Source: Opitutia bacterium
GTDB lineage: Bacteria; Verrucomicrobiota; Verrucomicrobiia; Opitutales; Seribacteraceae
Direction of reading: 5' to 3'
Assembly (NCBI GenBank): GCA_018675995.1
Contig: JABGWZ010000223.1
Span: 1-34,838 of the forward strand
Length of the DNA stretch: 34,838 bases
The notes beneath the pieces were generated by a model, which searched no databases, was not told the origin of the DNA, and saw only the letters and a list, made by a program, of their open reading frames with translations. The number at the start of each line of letters is the position of its first letter. Position 1 is the stretch's first letter. Positions 1 through 8,499 of the stretch are shown here, piece after piece. The translations under genes were made by a program, and so were the position numbers.

Positions 1-2209
1 ACTTTTCGTTGGCGGTGGCATCCAGGCACCATTCCCAGACATTGCCATGCATGTCATACAGACCAAATGCATTGGGGAGTTTTTGTTTTACTGGATGAAC
101 TTCACCTGAAGCATTCTGTATAAACCAACCATATTTACTTAGGTGTTTCTGTTGTAGTACTTCATCTTGAGTGAAATCTTCTGTTTTGCTGAAACAAAAT
201 GGCCCGGTGGAATCTGCGCGGCATGCCCGTTCCCACTCCGCTTCTGTGGGTAGCCTCCAAGAATACCCTGGGGGTGTATCTTCTGATTCATTCAGCTTTT
301 CACAAAAACGCTGGGCATCAAACCAATTACAAATCATTGGCAATGATGAATTTCTATCGTTAGGATTATTTTTTTCAGGTGGAATGATCGCCGCAAATTG
401 AGCCTGGGTAATCTCAGTTTCACCTAACCAAAACGGGTGGGTAATTTGAACGGCTTGTTGTTCTTCGTTTGAAAAACGCCCCATTTCTGATGGGTTGACT
501 TTACCACTTGTAAAGATACCTGAGGCCAATTTAGCATGGCCATCCCACAGTGTATATTCCCCTTCGTTGGAAGTGGATAGAATGGTCTGACTATTTCCTG
601 CGAAAGAAGTGGAGAGCAGTCCTTTCTCAGGGTGTGGGGTGAAACTAAGGAGCTCCTGGGATTGCATACTTTCGGCAAGGAACGACAATCGTTTCCAATA
701 CCATGAGCGTTGATCGGAAGGTAATTGCCCAAGGATGGAAAGGGCTATGTCCGGTTTTTGCATATGGAGAGCTTCTTGAACATCTTTTAAGCCTTCAAGG
801 TATTTGATTCTCCTGAGTAAATGCTGGTTGCAATTTAGTTGCCTACAATTGTTTAGGTTGAGTGTGAAATCTCCAAAAAATGGATGTACTCCAAACAAAT
901 TTTGCTTGGTAATAGAGTTGAGCCTGAAACTAATTTGCCCCAAAGACTGAGACAGCAATAATTGCTCGGTTGTTTCTGTTTCGAGTAATTCCTGCTCGGT
1001 TGGTTCGAAAATGATATGCCTAATTCTATTCAATGGTATAGTGAAGGAACCTCTTTTTGTACTTGCGAAGAAACTCTGTTCTTTTCCAGTAATTGAAGAA
1101 ACGGGGGTGGAGTCACCATTGTTGAAAACTAAATAGTTAGATCTTTTGGTGGCATTATTTTCTTTTTCTTCGGATGGAAAAAATGTTCCATCCCACCCCG
1201 AAATATTTACTTCCTTTAGTCGAATGTAAGAGTTCCCGCCCTGATTGATAAAAAGAATTCCGTTTTGGTCGGGCTGAAAGTCTTGCGTGGAATCTTTCCA
1301 TCGGGCGATCATCTTATTATCAATAAAGATTAAAAATTCTTTTTTTTGACGATGGGCGAGGATACGAAAAGTGGCTTTTTTATTTTCCATCATATCGTTC
1401 ACCATGGTCGACCCTAAAGTCTCTCTTATTATTCTTCCTTTTTTTCTTTTGTTTACCTGAAGGTTTAGTCGATTATTTGAAAAAGATAAATGATAGCCGA
1501 TATTTCCATAACTGGACCCATCTGAATCCGAAAAAATTCGTAGGGCTAAATAAAATGATCTTTCCCATTCGGCTTTAAATTCAATCTCAAGGGCCTCTTT
1601 GGTAGAAAGCTTTGTTCCCACACTTCCCGAGAAAACTGAAACAAGGTCACCGTCTTGATAGGTCCAAGATTTACTGTTACTTTTTTTCCAGTTTTCTAAA
1701 CCAAAAGATGAATCATAAAGTGTGAGATGTGTGGATGGGAGAAACTCGATTTTTCGAACTGCAAAAAGTGGGATTTTAAGTGAGTTCGAGAACCCTGTTT
1801 CAATAAAAAAATGATTATCCGTTAATTTCTTAAACCTGCATCTTAATTTATCCCCATTTCTCAAGTACAGCCTAAGGGATTTTAATTCTGGTCGAATTTT
1901 ACTTTTAGAAAGACGATTAAAGGAAATATTAGAGACGGATTTAAATTTAAAGTTTATCGGGTCAGAGACAGCTTTATTTTCCCAATGCAAATTTTGATTT
2001 TTATCAAGTTTGATTAAACGACCCGTTAATTCAGAGCCGTCGAATAAACGAATTTTTTCCAACCCTCCATATTGCTCATTGGCCAGACTGCTTTGGTTTG
2101 TATCCTCTTTGCTGCTATTGGATGTAACTGGTCCTACTTGTTCGGACCAAAGATTATCCTTTAAATGAAAAAGGATAAAAATGGTAAGCATACTATGGTA
2201 AAATTTCAT
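1..2209 (-). CDS. Secreted multidomain protein with C-terminal SUMF1/FGE-sulfatase-type domain (3' end cut off)
   Basis: The reading frame is open from an ATG at 2209 to the window edge (736 codons seen). The ATG overlaps the stop of the upstream toroid gene (ATGA), so it is the last visible gene of the MoxR operon. Residues 1-22 look like a signal peptide. Three similar segments follow the pattern hydrophobic-x-(D/N)G(S/D), then a few beta-strand-like stretches ending in I-x-F: about residues 50-95, 110-153 and 357-400. The first has FDGSELTGRL and the second LRNGDKLRCRF. Between the second and third lies a region (about 160-337) resembling a concanavalin/DUF1080-type jelly roll. From about 589 the SUMF1/EgtB-type fold begins: FWLGETEITQAQF, then YSWRLPTEAEWERACRA, then GLYDMHGNVWEWC. 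The family includes formylglycine-generating enzymes but also many non-catalytic or other enzymes. The active-site end lies outside the window, so catalysis cannot be judged. Confidence 0.85.
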   Translation of the reverse strand, partial: MKFYHSMLTIFILFHLKDNLWSEQVGPVTSNSSKEDTNQSSLANEQYGGLEKIRLFDGSELTGRLIKLDKNQNLHWENKAVSDPINFKFKSVSNISFNRLSKSKIRPELKSLRLYLRNGDKLRCRFKKLTDNHFFIETGFSNSLKIPLFAVRKIEFLPSTHLTLYDSSFGLENWKKSNSKSWTYQDGDLVSVFSGSVGTKLSTKEALEIEFKAEWERSFYLALRIFSDSDGSSYGNIGYHLSFSNNRLNLQVNKRKKGRIIRETLGSTMVNDMMENKKATFRILAHRQKKEFLIFIDNKMIARWKDSTQDFQPDQNGILFINQGGNSYIRLKEVNISGWDGTFFPSEEKENNATKRSNYLVFNNGDSTPVSSITGKEQSFFASTKRGSFTIPLNRIRHIIFEPTEQELLETETTEQLLLSQSLGQISFRLNSITKQNLFGVHPFFGDFTLNLNNCRQLNCNQHLLRRIKYLEGLKDVQEALHMQKPDIALSILGQLPSDQRSWYWKRLSFLAESMQSQELLSFTPHPEKGLLSTSFAGNSQTILSTSNEGEYTLWDGHAKLASGIFTSGKVNPSEMGRFSNEEQQAVQITHPFWLGETEITQAQFAAIIPPEKNNPNDRNSSLPMICNWFDAQRFCEKLNESEDTPPGYSWRLPTEAEWERACRADSTGPFCFSKTEDFTQDEVLQQKHLSKYGWFIQNASGEVHPVKQKLPNAFGLYDMHGNVWEWCLDATANEK

Positions 2210-3201
2210 CTTTCGTAAATTGGTAAATAACGATAGTTTAAGGCTAACGAAAGCAGAGCAGCTGAGGTGGCGAATGTTTGACCGTAATTCCCGTTCCATG
2301 AACCGTTTTCTGTTTGGGTGGACTGAAGGCGTTTGAAGTTTTGGGAATTCCAGGAGTTCCACAAAGAAGGGCTCGCCCTAAACATTGCTTGTGAGGTGTA
2401 ATATAGGCTGTAGTATTTATGGCCCTGATCACCGAACTGTGAATTTTCCTTAAGGAACTCGACAGAATTTCGGTAAGCATCCGTATTGGTATCCTTGGCC
2501 AGGGATAAAATGAGTGAGCCAATAGCTGATCGGGGCAGGTTGGCTCCGCTTGCAGCCGTGTATCCAAAGCCACCGTTTGAATCCTGACAGGAGAGAAGGA
2601 AGGCCTTTCCTTTCTCAATGGCCTCTTCGGGTACTTTTATGCCTGCGTTACGAGCCGCAAATAAAGCTACCAGCTGAGCACCCGAAATAGTACTGTCTGC
2701 ATCTTGACTATCAGGGCTGTATCTCCAGCCTCCTTTAGGGTTGGATTTTTGAGAGGAGACGATCAACTTGGATGCTTTTTCGAGAGCGGGGCCAAGCCTG
2801 AGATCATTTGTAAGCCCATACGCTTCAGCCAGTGCAAGAGTGGCAAACCCATGATTGTACATTGAGCTGCCTATATACCCAGTTTCCTGATTCTGCTGTT
2901 TGAGAAGAAAATTCATGGCTCTTTTTACATGCAATCGGTACGGACCGAACTCTGGGTCGTCGCCACGGGCTAGAAATGCAAGGATCGCCATTCCGACCAC
3001 TCCTGGTTGGGAACCATAGGAATTGTCCGTCCAGCATCCTGTCTCTTCCTGGTTTTCGGCTAGAAACTCAAGGCCTTTACGGTATGTTTCGTCAATCTCC
3101 TGAACCAATGAATCATTTGATTGTTCGAAAAGATCCTGTCCGCCAAGTGAGGAAAAAAGCGAATAATATAAAATAAGCGTAAGTAAAAGTTTTCTCTTCA
3201 T
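2206..3201 (-). CDS. Secreted prenyltransferase/squalene-oxidase repeat (alpha/alpha-toroid) protein
   Basis: 331 aa with a signal peptide (about residues 1-21, KRK then a hydrophobic core). The rest consists of helical-pair repeats typical of the terpenoid cyclase/protein prenyltransferase toroid: FLAENQEETGCW, FLLKQQNQETGYIG, then a GGWRY repeat, FLLSCQDSNGGFGY and LQSTQTENGSWNG. The catalytic DxDDTA motif of squalene-hopene cyclases is absent; the nearest segment reads QDADSTISG. It is therefore probably a binding or structural protein and not a cyclase. Its C-terminal layout (SLYYTSQAMF, then a W-rich stretch, then YRYLP) matches the larger anchored toroid protein at 15982-17529, so the two are paralogues. 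It overlaps the DUF4175 gene upstream and the SUMF1-domain gene downstream by 4 bp each, so it is cotranscribed with the MoxR operon and probably works in the periplasm. Confidence 0.85.
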   Translation of the reverse strand: MKRKLLLTLILYYSLFSSLGGQDLFEQSNDSLVQEIDETYRKGLEFLAENQEETGCWTDNSYGSQPGVVGMAILAFLARGDDPEFGPYRLHVKRAMNFLLKQQNQETGYIGSSMYNHGFATLALAEAYGLTNDLRLGPALEKASKLIVSSQKSNPKGGWRYSPDSQDADSTISGAQLVALFAARNAGIKVPEEAIEKGKAFLLSCQDSNGGFGYTAASGANLPRSAIGSLILSLAKDTNTDAYRNSVEFLKENSQFGDQGHKYYSLYYTSQAMFRASPSLWNSWNSQNFKRLQSTQTENGSWNGNYGQTFATSAALLSLALNYRYLPIYER

Positions 3202-6200
3202 TCCTCTATATTTTTAAAATAATTTTCCATAATTTGTTTGAACTCAGGGGGTGGGGATTGTGACATTCCACCGCTTTTGCGTGATTTTCGGGTTCCTGAC
3301 GGTAAATTCAGGACTTTACCTGTATTTTCCTCAAGTTCGCGGTTGGATGTTCCCCCTTGGTTTGAACCCCCTCCTGATTTCCCAGGCGTCATGGCTGGCG
3401 CTTTTCCTTCACCTCCTTTTCCGAGTTGTTGCATTAGAAATTGCATAGCTGTCATGCTGAGTCCCTGAGTATTCGATTGTGGGGTGCCAGTCGTCTCCAA
3501 AAGTAGATTGATTAGGTCGGTTACAATAACCTTGGATTCATCTTGGGCTTTTAGTGTTACTTCTCCTGCTTCGCCTTTTTTTAAACCGGTAGCCGATTCG
3601 GACATTGCGGTATGAGCATCGTCAAATAGCGGATTGAGACTTTCTTCGGCTAGTTCGATTTGAACATCGGTCAAATCGAGCATGAGCTCTTGCTGTTGGT
3701 CGTTAAGGGTGCTTGTCCAGTTTTCACGGTTCGCTTGAAAGTTGCCACTATTTACAATTCTAGTCTTCTTGATTATATCCCCTTGACCATCGCGGATTTT
3801 TAAAAGAGCGAGGACTTGTTCTATGATGTCTTTTCCCATCTCCTTACCCTGGCCCTGACCTTGTCCATGACCAGGTGGAGAGATTTGTGAATCTAGCATG
3901 TCTGCCCAAACTTTAAATTTATTTGCCCATAATTCGAGCGAGTCCATAGCCTCAAAGGCAACATTACGTTCAATTTTGCGCGAGACCACCAGTAATCCAC
4001 TTACGACCTTTTCATTCGACATCAGTTTGCTTACTTCTCCATAGACACCTCTGCCCGTTCTTTCATGAAAACGACTGATCTCCTTCTGGATTTCTCCAGC
4101 CTCCAGATGGGTGTCAAATTGCATCATTTCCATCCTGTCTTTTTCTGTCAAAATCCTCGGCGTTAGCTTTTCAATATTTGCTCCAATAGATGAAGGAAGT
4201 ATTTTGAGTATTCTCTGGGTTAATTTGTTTTCGGTCTGCTCTATCTTTCGAAGTCGTTGGGCAAAATTAAGAGCTTCGAGCCTGTCGAGTTGTTCCGAAC
4301 TGTCAGCCAGTATTTCCCGAAGTTCGCTAATAGCTTCGCGCTCGAGTTGTTCAGCTTCGGAGAGTGACTCCGAGGCCGAAGAGGGAGAAGATGCTTTTGC
4401 CTCGTTCATCTTTGAACTGGCGAGATTCATTTTACTGGAGGCGACATCTTTCATCCTTTCCAAAGTTTCTGTAAAATCTTTAATAGCTTTCTGATTAAAA
4501 ATCGGATTTCTTGCAGCCTCTTCAAGGACTTTCATTCCTTCATCGGCATTATTTCTGAGGTTGCGTGAATTTGCTTTTTGCATGTCGGCCAATTTTGAAA
4601 GTTTTTGTTCCGTCTTCGGGTCGATGGATTCTTCATTCTCATCCACCATTTGTTCGATTTCGATTGTTTCCATTAGGAGGCTTTCCTGTTCACGTGCAAT
4701 TTCGGAAGTACGAGAAATAATTGCCTCCATTCTTGCCCGAATAAGTTGGGCATGCTTTTCGGGACCTACGACGAAAAACCTTACTGTTCGTGAAGAACTC
4801 AATTCCCGGTCAGGCATCCGATCGAGGGCTTGGGCACTAAATTCTGCGATGTCTCCGTCTTGGAGTGAAAAGAGTCTTGGATCGAAGGGGAAATCAAAGT
4901 TGGTTGTCGTAAGGTTACTTTCATTTTCGTTTTGAATATAAAGTGTGCTATCGAAAATTAGGTCGTTCCCGCGGATGCCTGTCATCTTCAGCCGGCTTTC
5001 GGCGACCCCGAAGTCATCCTTTGCTATAATCTCAAGGGTTTTGGTTTCGAGCAGCAGGATAGAAGATTCAGGGGGCAACTTGCTGATCTCAACGGTTGGA
5101 GGAGTATCTGCATTTGCCACTAACTCAATAAAGTGATTTTGTTCGGGTTTAAGACCAAACTGATCAACGAAACCAATTTCGACTGATTGATCTTTTTTGA
5201 CATCGTTTAATAAAATACGGAACGATTTCTTATCTTTTTCCGAATCGATTGGATCGGTGTTGGAGGAAGCAGTGACATTCGAGAGTCCACGATCCGTTTG
5301 ACCTTTGATAATCAAATCGGAACCAATAGGGAAAGAGACTGATCTTGTAAATGCGTCGGTTTTATAATCAGGAAGAGATAAATACTGCGGGTAGGAAACG
5401 GTTGCCTGGGAAAGTACTATGCTTGGGCGGGAAAGAGGAACCAAAGTTATTTCGCCTCTGTAGTCTCCGGCTTTGAGTTTAAATTTTTTGGTATTTTGCT
5501 GGCCCGGTATGATGAATTCATAAGAGTTCTCCCGCCTACCGGCATTGAGAATAAGATCATCGGGACCACTGAGTTGAATCTCATCGGGTCTTTTTTCTGA
5601 ATCATTGGCTAAAGTAAGCGGAAAGACTTTTGTTTCTCCTTTTGCTGTATAGAGAGTAGAGGGAAAATCGGAAAACCGAGTAAGGGTTTTACGTTGAAGG
5701 TCTGACCAGGGTGATGCCCATCGGAAAGATGTGTTTTGGGCAAGTCCGGGGTAGGTGTAAAAGCAGGCTAGTGAGGCGAATAGACAAAGTATTGCCGCAA
5801 CGCCAGCCAGCCTACTTGGTAGTCGGTCAAATGTATCTGAAAGTGAGAGTTTAGAAATCTCTTTTTCGACCCGTTGGAGAGCGGCTTTGTAAAGGGATTC
5901 TGAATAGTGCGGAGAATCTATATTTCTTTTTTCCGCCAATTCAATAATACCTAAGAAACGATCACCTGGTCCGCCGAACTTAGTTCTTACTTGTTTGGCT
6001 AGCCATTTGGAAGAGGAGGTTCTCAAAAAGGCTTTTCTGCGAATCATCCAACCAAAGAAAACCGCGCAAAGCCAGCCAGAACAACTTAAAAGTAATCGAA
6101 CGCCAATGGGGGTATCCCATAACCGGTCTGAAATAAAAAGAACCAACCAAGATAGGCAGAGAGAAACCAGTAAAAGAGATCCGAATCGAATTGAAAAGAT

Positions 6201-6311
6201 TCTACGGGAGAGGTTTGTCAGATATGCAAGTGATTCAATTAAAGAAGAGGGCAGGGAGTCATCTCTCGTTGATTGAGGTGATTCTTTGTTTTTTTGCTTC
6301 AATTCCTTCAT
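3198..6311 (-). CDS. DUF4175-family large membrane protein of MoxR operon
   Basis: 1037 aa. Three hydrophobic segments near the N terminus (about 44-60, 72-89, 168-184) anchor the protein; the long remainder should be extracytoplasmic. Residues about 200-520 look beta-rich, with strings typical of Ig-like or DUF4175 proteins. About 540-800 is a highly charged helical or coiled-coil region rich in Glu, Lys, Arg and Ser. A low-complexity GHGQGQGQGKEMGK stretch and a Gly/Ser/Pro-rich segment precede a conserved-looking end, PPPEFKQIMENYFKNIEE. This arrangement fits the DUF4175 proteins that accompany MoxR/VWA genes in Verrucomicrobiota, Planctomycetota and alphaproteobacteria. The molecular function is unknown. 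Its start codon is 4 bp after the upstream VWA gene's stop, and its end overlaps the toroid gene by 4 bp. Confidence 0.8.
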   Translation of the reverse strand: MKELKQKNKESPQSTRDDSLPSSLIESLAYLTNLSRRIFSIRFGSLLLVSLCLSWLVLFISDRLWDTPIGVRLLLSCSGWLCAVFFGWMIRRKAFLRTSSSKWLAKQVRTKFGGPGDRFLGIIELAEKRNIDSPHYSESLYKAALQRVEKEISKLSLSDTFDRLPSRLAGVAAILCLFASLACFYTYPGLAQNTSFRWASPWSDLQRKTLTRFSDFPSTLYTAKGETKVFPLTLANDSEKRPDEIQLSGPDDLILNAGRRENSYEFIIPGQQNTKKFKLKAGDYRGEITLVPLSRPSIVLSQATVSYPQYLSLPDYKTDAFTRSVSFPIGSDLIIKGQTDRGLSNVTASSNTDPIDSEKDKKSFRILLNDVKKDQSVEIGFVDQFGLKPEQNHFIELVANADTPPTVEISKLPPESSILLLETKTLEIIAKDDFGVAESRLKMTGIRGNDLIFDSTLYIQNENESNLTTTNFDFPFDPRLFSLQDGDIAEFSAQALDRMPDRELSSSRTVRFFVVGPEKHAQLIRARMEAIISRTSEIAREQESLLMETIEIEQMVDENEESIDPKTEQKLSKLADMQKANSRNLRNNADEGMKVLEEAARNPIFNQKAIKDFTETLERMKDVASSKMNLASSKMNEAKASSPSSASESLSEAEQLEREAISELREILADSSEQLDRLEALNFAQRLRKIEQTENKLTQRILKILPSSIGANIEKLTPRILTEKDRMEMMQFDTHLEAGEIQKEISRFHERTGRGVYGEVSKLMSNEKVVSGLLVVSRKIERNVAFEAMDSLELWANKFKVWADMLDSQISPPGHGQGQGQGKEMGKDIIEQVLALLKIRDGQGDIIKKTRIVNSGNFQANRENWTSTLNDQQQELMLDLTDVQIELAEESLNPLFDDAHTAMSESATGLKKGEAGEVTLKAQDESKVIVTDLINLLLETTGTPQSNTQGLSMTAMQFLMQQLGKGGEGKAPAMTPGKSGGGSNQGGTSNRELEENTGKVLNLPSGTRKSRKSGGMSQSPPPEFKQIMENYFKNIEE

Positions 6312-6315
6312 CTTA

Positions 6316-8499
6316 TTAAATCATTCCTACTAGCTTGCGTCCGGTCCAGTAAATTACGAGTAATCCAAAGAGAAAAAGCCCCCATGCGGTATCCGTGCGC
6401 AGACGATGGATTTGAATCACGTCTTGTGGGTCCGGAAGAAAGAAAAGTGCTTGGGTTACCTCTTCATACTCTTGATAGTTTACCGATTTCCCCCCGGTTA
6501 ATCTGGCTAACTGAAGTAAGTCGCGGGATACTACAGGTTGTCCTAGTTTCTCTTTCGTTTGCCTTTCAACTTTAAGGGTCATTTCCAATTCTCTTTCCGC
6601 AGGCAAAGTTTTGACCTTCATGCGAAGGTCACCTTGTTCACGAGCCTTGAACGAGCCGAGGTATACGCCCGGTCCTTCTTCCTCAGCCGTGAAGCGAAGG
6701 CTTTCCCTTTGTCCGTTCGGGTGAATAATCAGACCATCCACCTCGCCATCCTCCATTGGAAAGCCGGCTTTATCCAAAACGATACAACGGACAAAAACAT
6801 TTTCCCCGGACCTAGGTCTCTCTGGATCAGGGATCAAGCGAATACCCTCTTTTTCTGCCAAATATCTCCCATGAGCCATCCAACGTACAACTTGGCTCCA
6901 GAAACGGTAGTGGTATTTGTCTTCAACTCCTCGTCTCCATCGCCATGCACCGTCACTCCCAAGAAAGAGGGTTTTTCCGGCTCCGGCGAAGCGGATGGCC
7001 AAAGTGGGCATTCGTCCCCAGTCATTACGAAAATTGGAATGAACGGCTAAGACCTCGGAGCCGGGTCTACTTTTACTAACTATGGCAGACCAGTGAAACC
7101 CGGGAAGTCTCTCCCAGAATTGCCGGTCTGGTTCTCCTGCTCCCCGGAGGTTGGTTAGCCAATGATTTTTACCGCGTGCCGTAAGCTCAAAGTAGGAAGG
7201 GTTTGATGTTCCGAGACCTGTGGGTTTTTCAGGGTCATAAATGACGGGTAAAAGATCGGATATTGGAGAATCGGTGAAGGTCAATTGCCTTCCTCGTCGG
7301 CCAGGGAGGAAAACCAACCCGGAAGCTTGCAGACGAACTAGCTCGTCTAGGTTTTGACATTGTTCCTCGCTAAGTTCGTTTTCACCCAGTCCTACATCTC
7401 CCAGAAAAACGACATCGAAGGAGGCTAGTTCATCCTTGCTGGTTGGGAATCCGGGCAGATAGCCCTTTCCTTCTCCTGTGGAAATACCAGGATGGAAAAG
7501 AACGCATTTCATGTCAATCCCTGGATCCCTGTCTAGAGCGTTTCGTAAAAAACGATATTCCCAACGTGGGAAAGAATCTACTATAAGAGCTTTGATTATC
7601 TTATTTTCAACCCGAGTGGATATTATCTTTTGGTTATTTCCCGGTAAGCTTTCACCTTGAACCTCTTGCACGGAGACTTTTAGTTCGTAGTTTCCTTCGG
7701 CTGGAGGCATCCATGCAATGCTCCCGGCGGTGTCTTCAGAAGCGGGAATCAGTAAGGGTTTTTGAGTTACCAGTTCGTCGTTTACAAAAAGCCTGAGGCT
7801 AGACTCCTTCGGGTTTTCGAATGTGTTACTGACTCGATAATTAATAGTGATTTTTTCATCTTGCAGAGCAAAGGAGGGGGCAAAGGCATCATCAAGTGAA
7901 AGATCGGGTAGTGGTTTTGGGGCACCGATTTGTATGCTGTATACCGGAATCGAATCCGCCCGGCATTTTCCCGCCAATGAAAGAACGGAGGGTCCGGTAT
8001 TTGAGTCTCCATCGGAAAGGAAAAGAATCGCCTTGATATTATTTCCCCCTTCCAAGGATTCTTCAAGTGCGAGGGCGAGATCTGTTGCAGCAGTACCTTG
8101 TTCAGATGAAAATGGTTTTAGGGTGACAGTCGAATTCTGTTCAAGTTTATTCTTCCATTCTGAATCAATGGCATTGCGAGCCCATTCAATTCGCGATTTG
8201 ATGGAACCGTTTGAGTCTTTTGTGTCGAGGGTATTCATACTGCCTGATACATCGAGCAGGCAGAGAATTTCAGGAGGGTCTTGTTTCTCCTGTTTATTCA
8301 CTTTTTCAGGGTTGAAGAGGGTAATTAGGGTCAAGGTAACGATCGAGAAGCGAAAGATTTCAAGAGCAAGAATACTTTTCTTTTTCCCAGAACGGTTCCA
8401 AGTACGGGAGGAAAGAAATATACTTAGAGATAGTACAAATATAACCAGTAAAAGGTCGAACCAACCCCAAGTAAGCCGCCAGTTAAAAAATTCAAGCAT
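6316..8499 (-). CDS. Membrane-anchored VWA protein with GATase-like region
   Basis: 727 aa. Two transmembrane helices at about 15-31 and 43-61 are followed by a von Willebrand factor A domain. Its MIDAS is clear: DVSGS at 83-87, and SDGDSNTG around 162-169 after a hydrophobic strand, so it should bind a divalent metal and a protein ligand. The middle part contains an ALIVDSFPRWEYRFLRNAL segment and a FDVVFLGDVG segment, typical of the glutamine-amidotransferase-like domain in these proteins, without an evident catalytic Cys. A C-terminal helix (about 704-720) gives a third membrane anchor, placing the VWA domain between anchors. Its start lies inside the end of the BatA/VWA gene (8-bp overlap), so the two are translationally coupled. 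It probably acts with the MoxR ATPase as part of one inner-membrane complex. Confidence 0.85.
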   Translation of the reverse strand: MLEFFNWRLTWGWFDLLLVIFVLSLSIFLSSRTWNRSGKKKSILALEIFRFSIVTLTLITLFNPEKVNKQEKQDPPEILCLLDVSGSMNTLDTKDSNGSIKSRIEWARNAIDSEWKNKLEQNSTVTLKPFSSEQGTAATDLALALEESLEGGNNIKAILFLSDGDSNTGPSVLSLAGKCRADSIPVYSIQIGAPKPLPDLSLDDAFAPSFALQDEKITINYRVSNTFENPKESSLRLFVNDELVTQKPLLIPASEDTAGSIAWMPPAEGNYELKVSVQEVQGESLPGNNQKIISTRVENKIIKALIVDSFPRWEYRFLRNALDRDPGIDMKCVLFHPGISTGEGKGYLPGFPTSKDELASFDVVFLGDVGLGENELSEEQCQNLDELVRLQASGLVFLPGRRGRQLTFTDSPISDLLPVIYDPEKPTGLGTSNPSYFELTARGKNHWLTNLRGAGEPDRQFWERLPGFHWSAIVSKSRPGSEVLAVHSNFRNDWGRMPTLAIRFAGAGKTLFLGSDGAWRWRRGVEDKYHYRFWSQVVRWMAHGRYLAEKEGIRLIPDPERPRSGENVFVRCIVLDKAGFPMEDGEVDGLIIHPNGQRESLRFTAEEEGPGVYLGSFKAREQGDLRMKVKTLPAERELEMTLKVERQTKEKLGQPVVSRDLLQLARLTGGKSVNYQEYEEVTQALFFLPDPQDVIQIHRLRTDTAWGLFLFGLLVIYWTGRKLVGMI

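Noticed and set aside
424-732. Minus-strand open frame of 102 codons
   Set aside because: It lies within the SUMF1-domain gene on the same strand in another frame; the latter has clear family motifs.
2206-3201. Squalene-hopene cyclase or other terpenoid cyclase
   Set aside because: Too short, exported, and lacks the DxDDTA acid motif.
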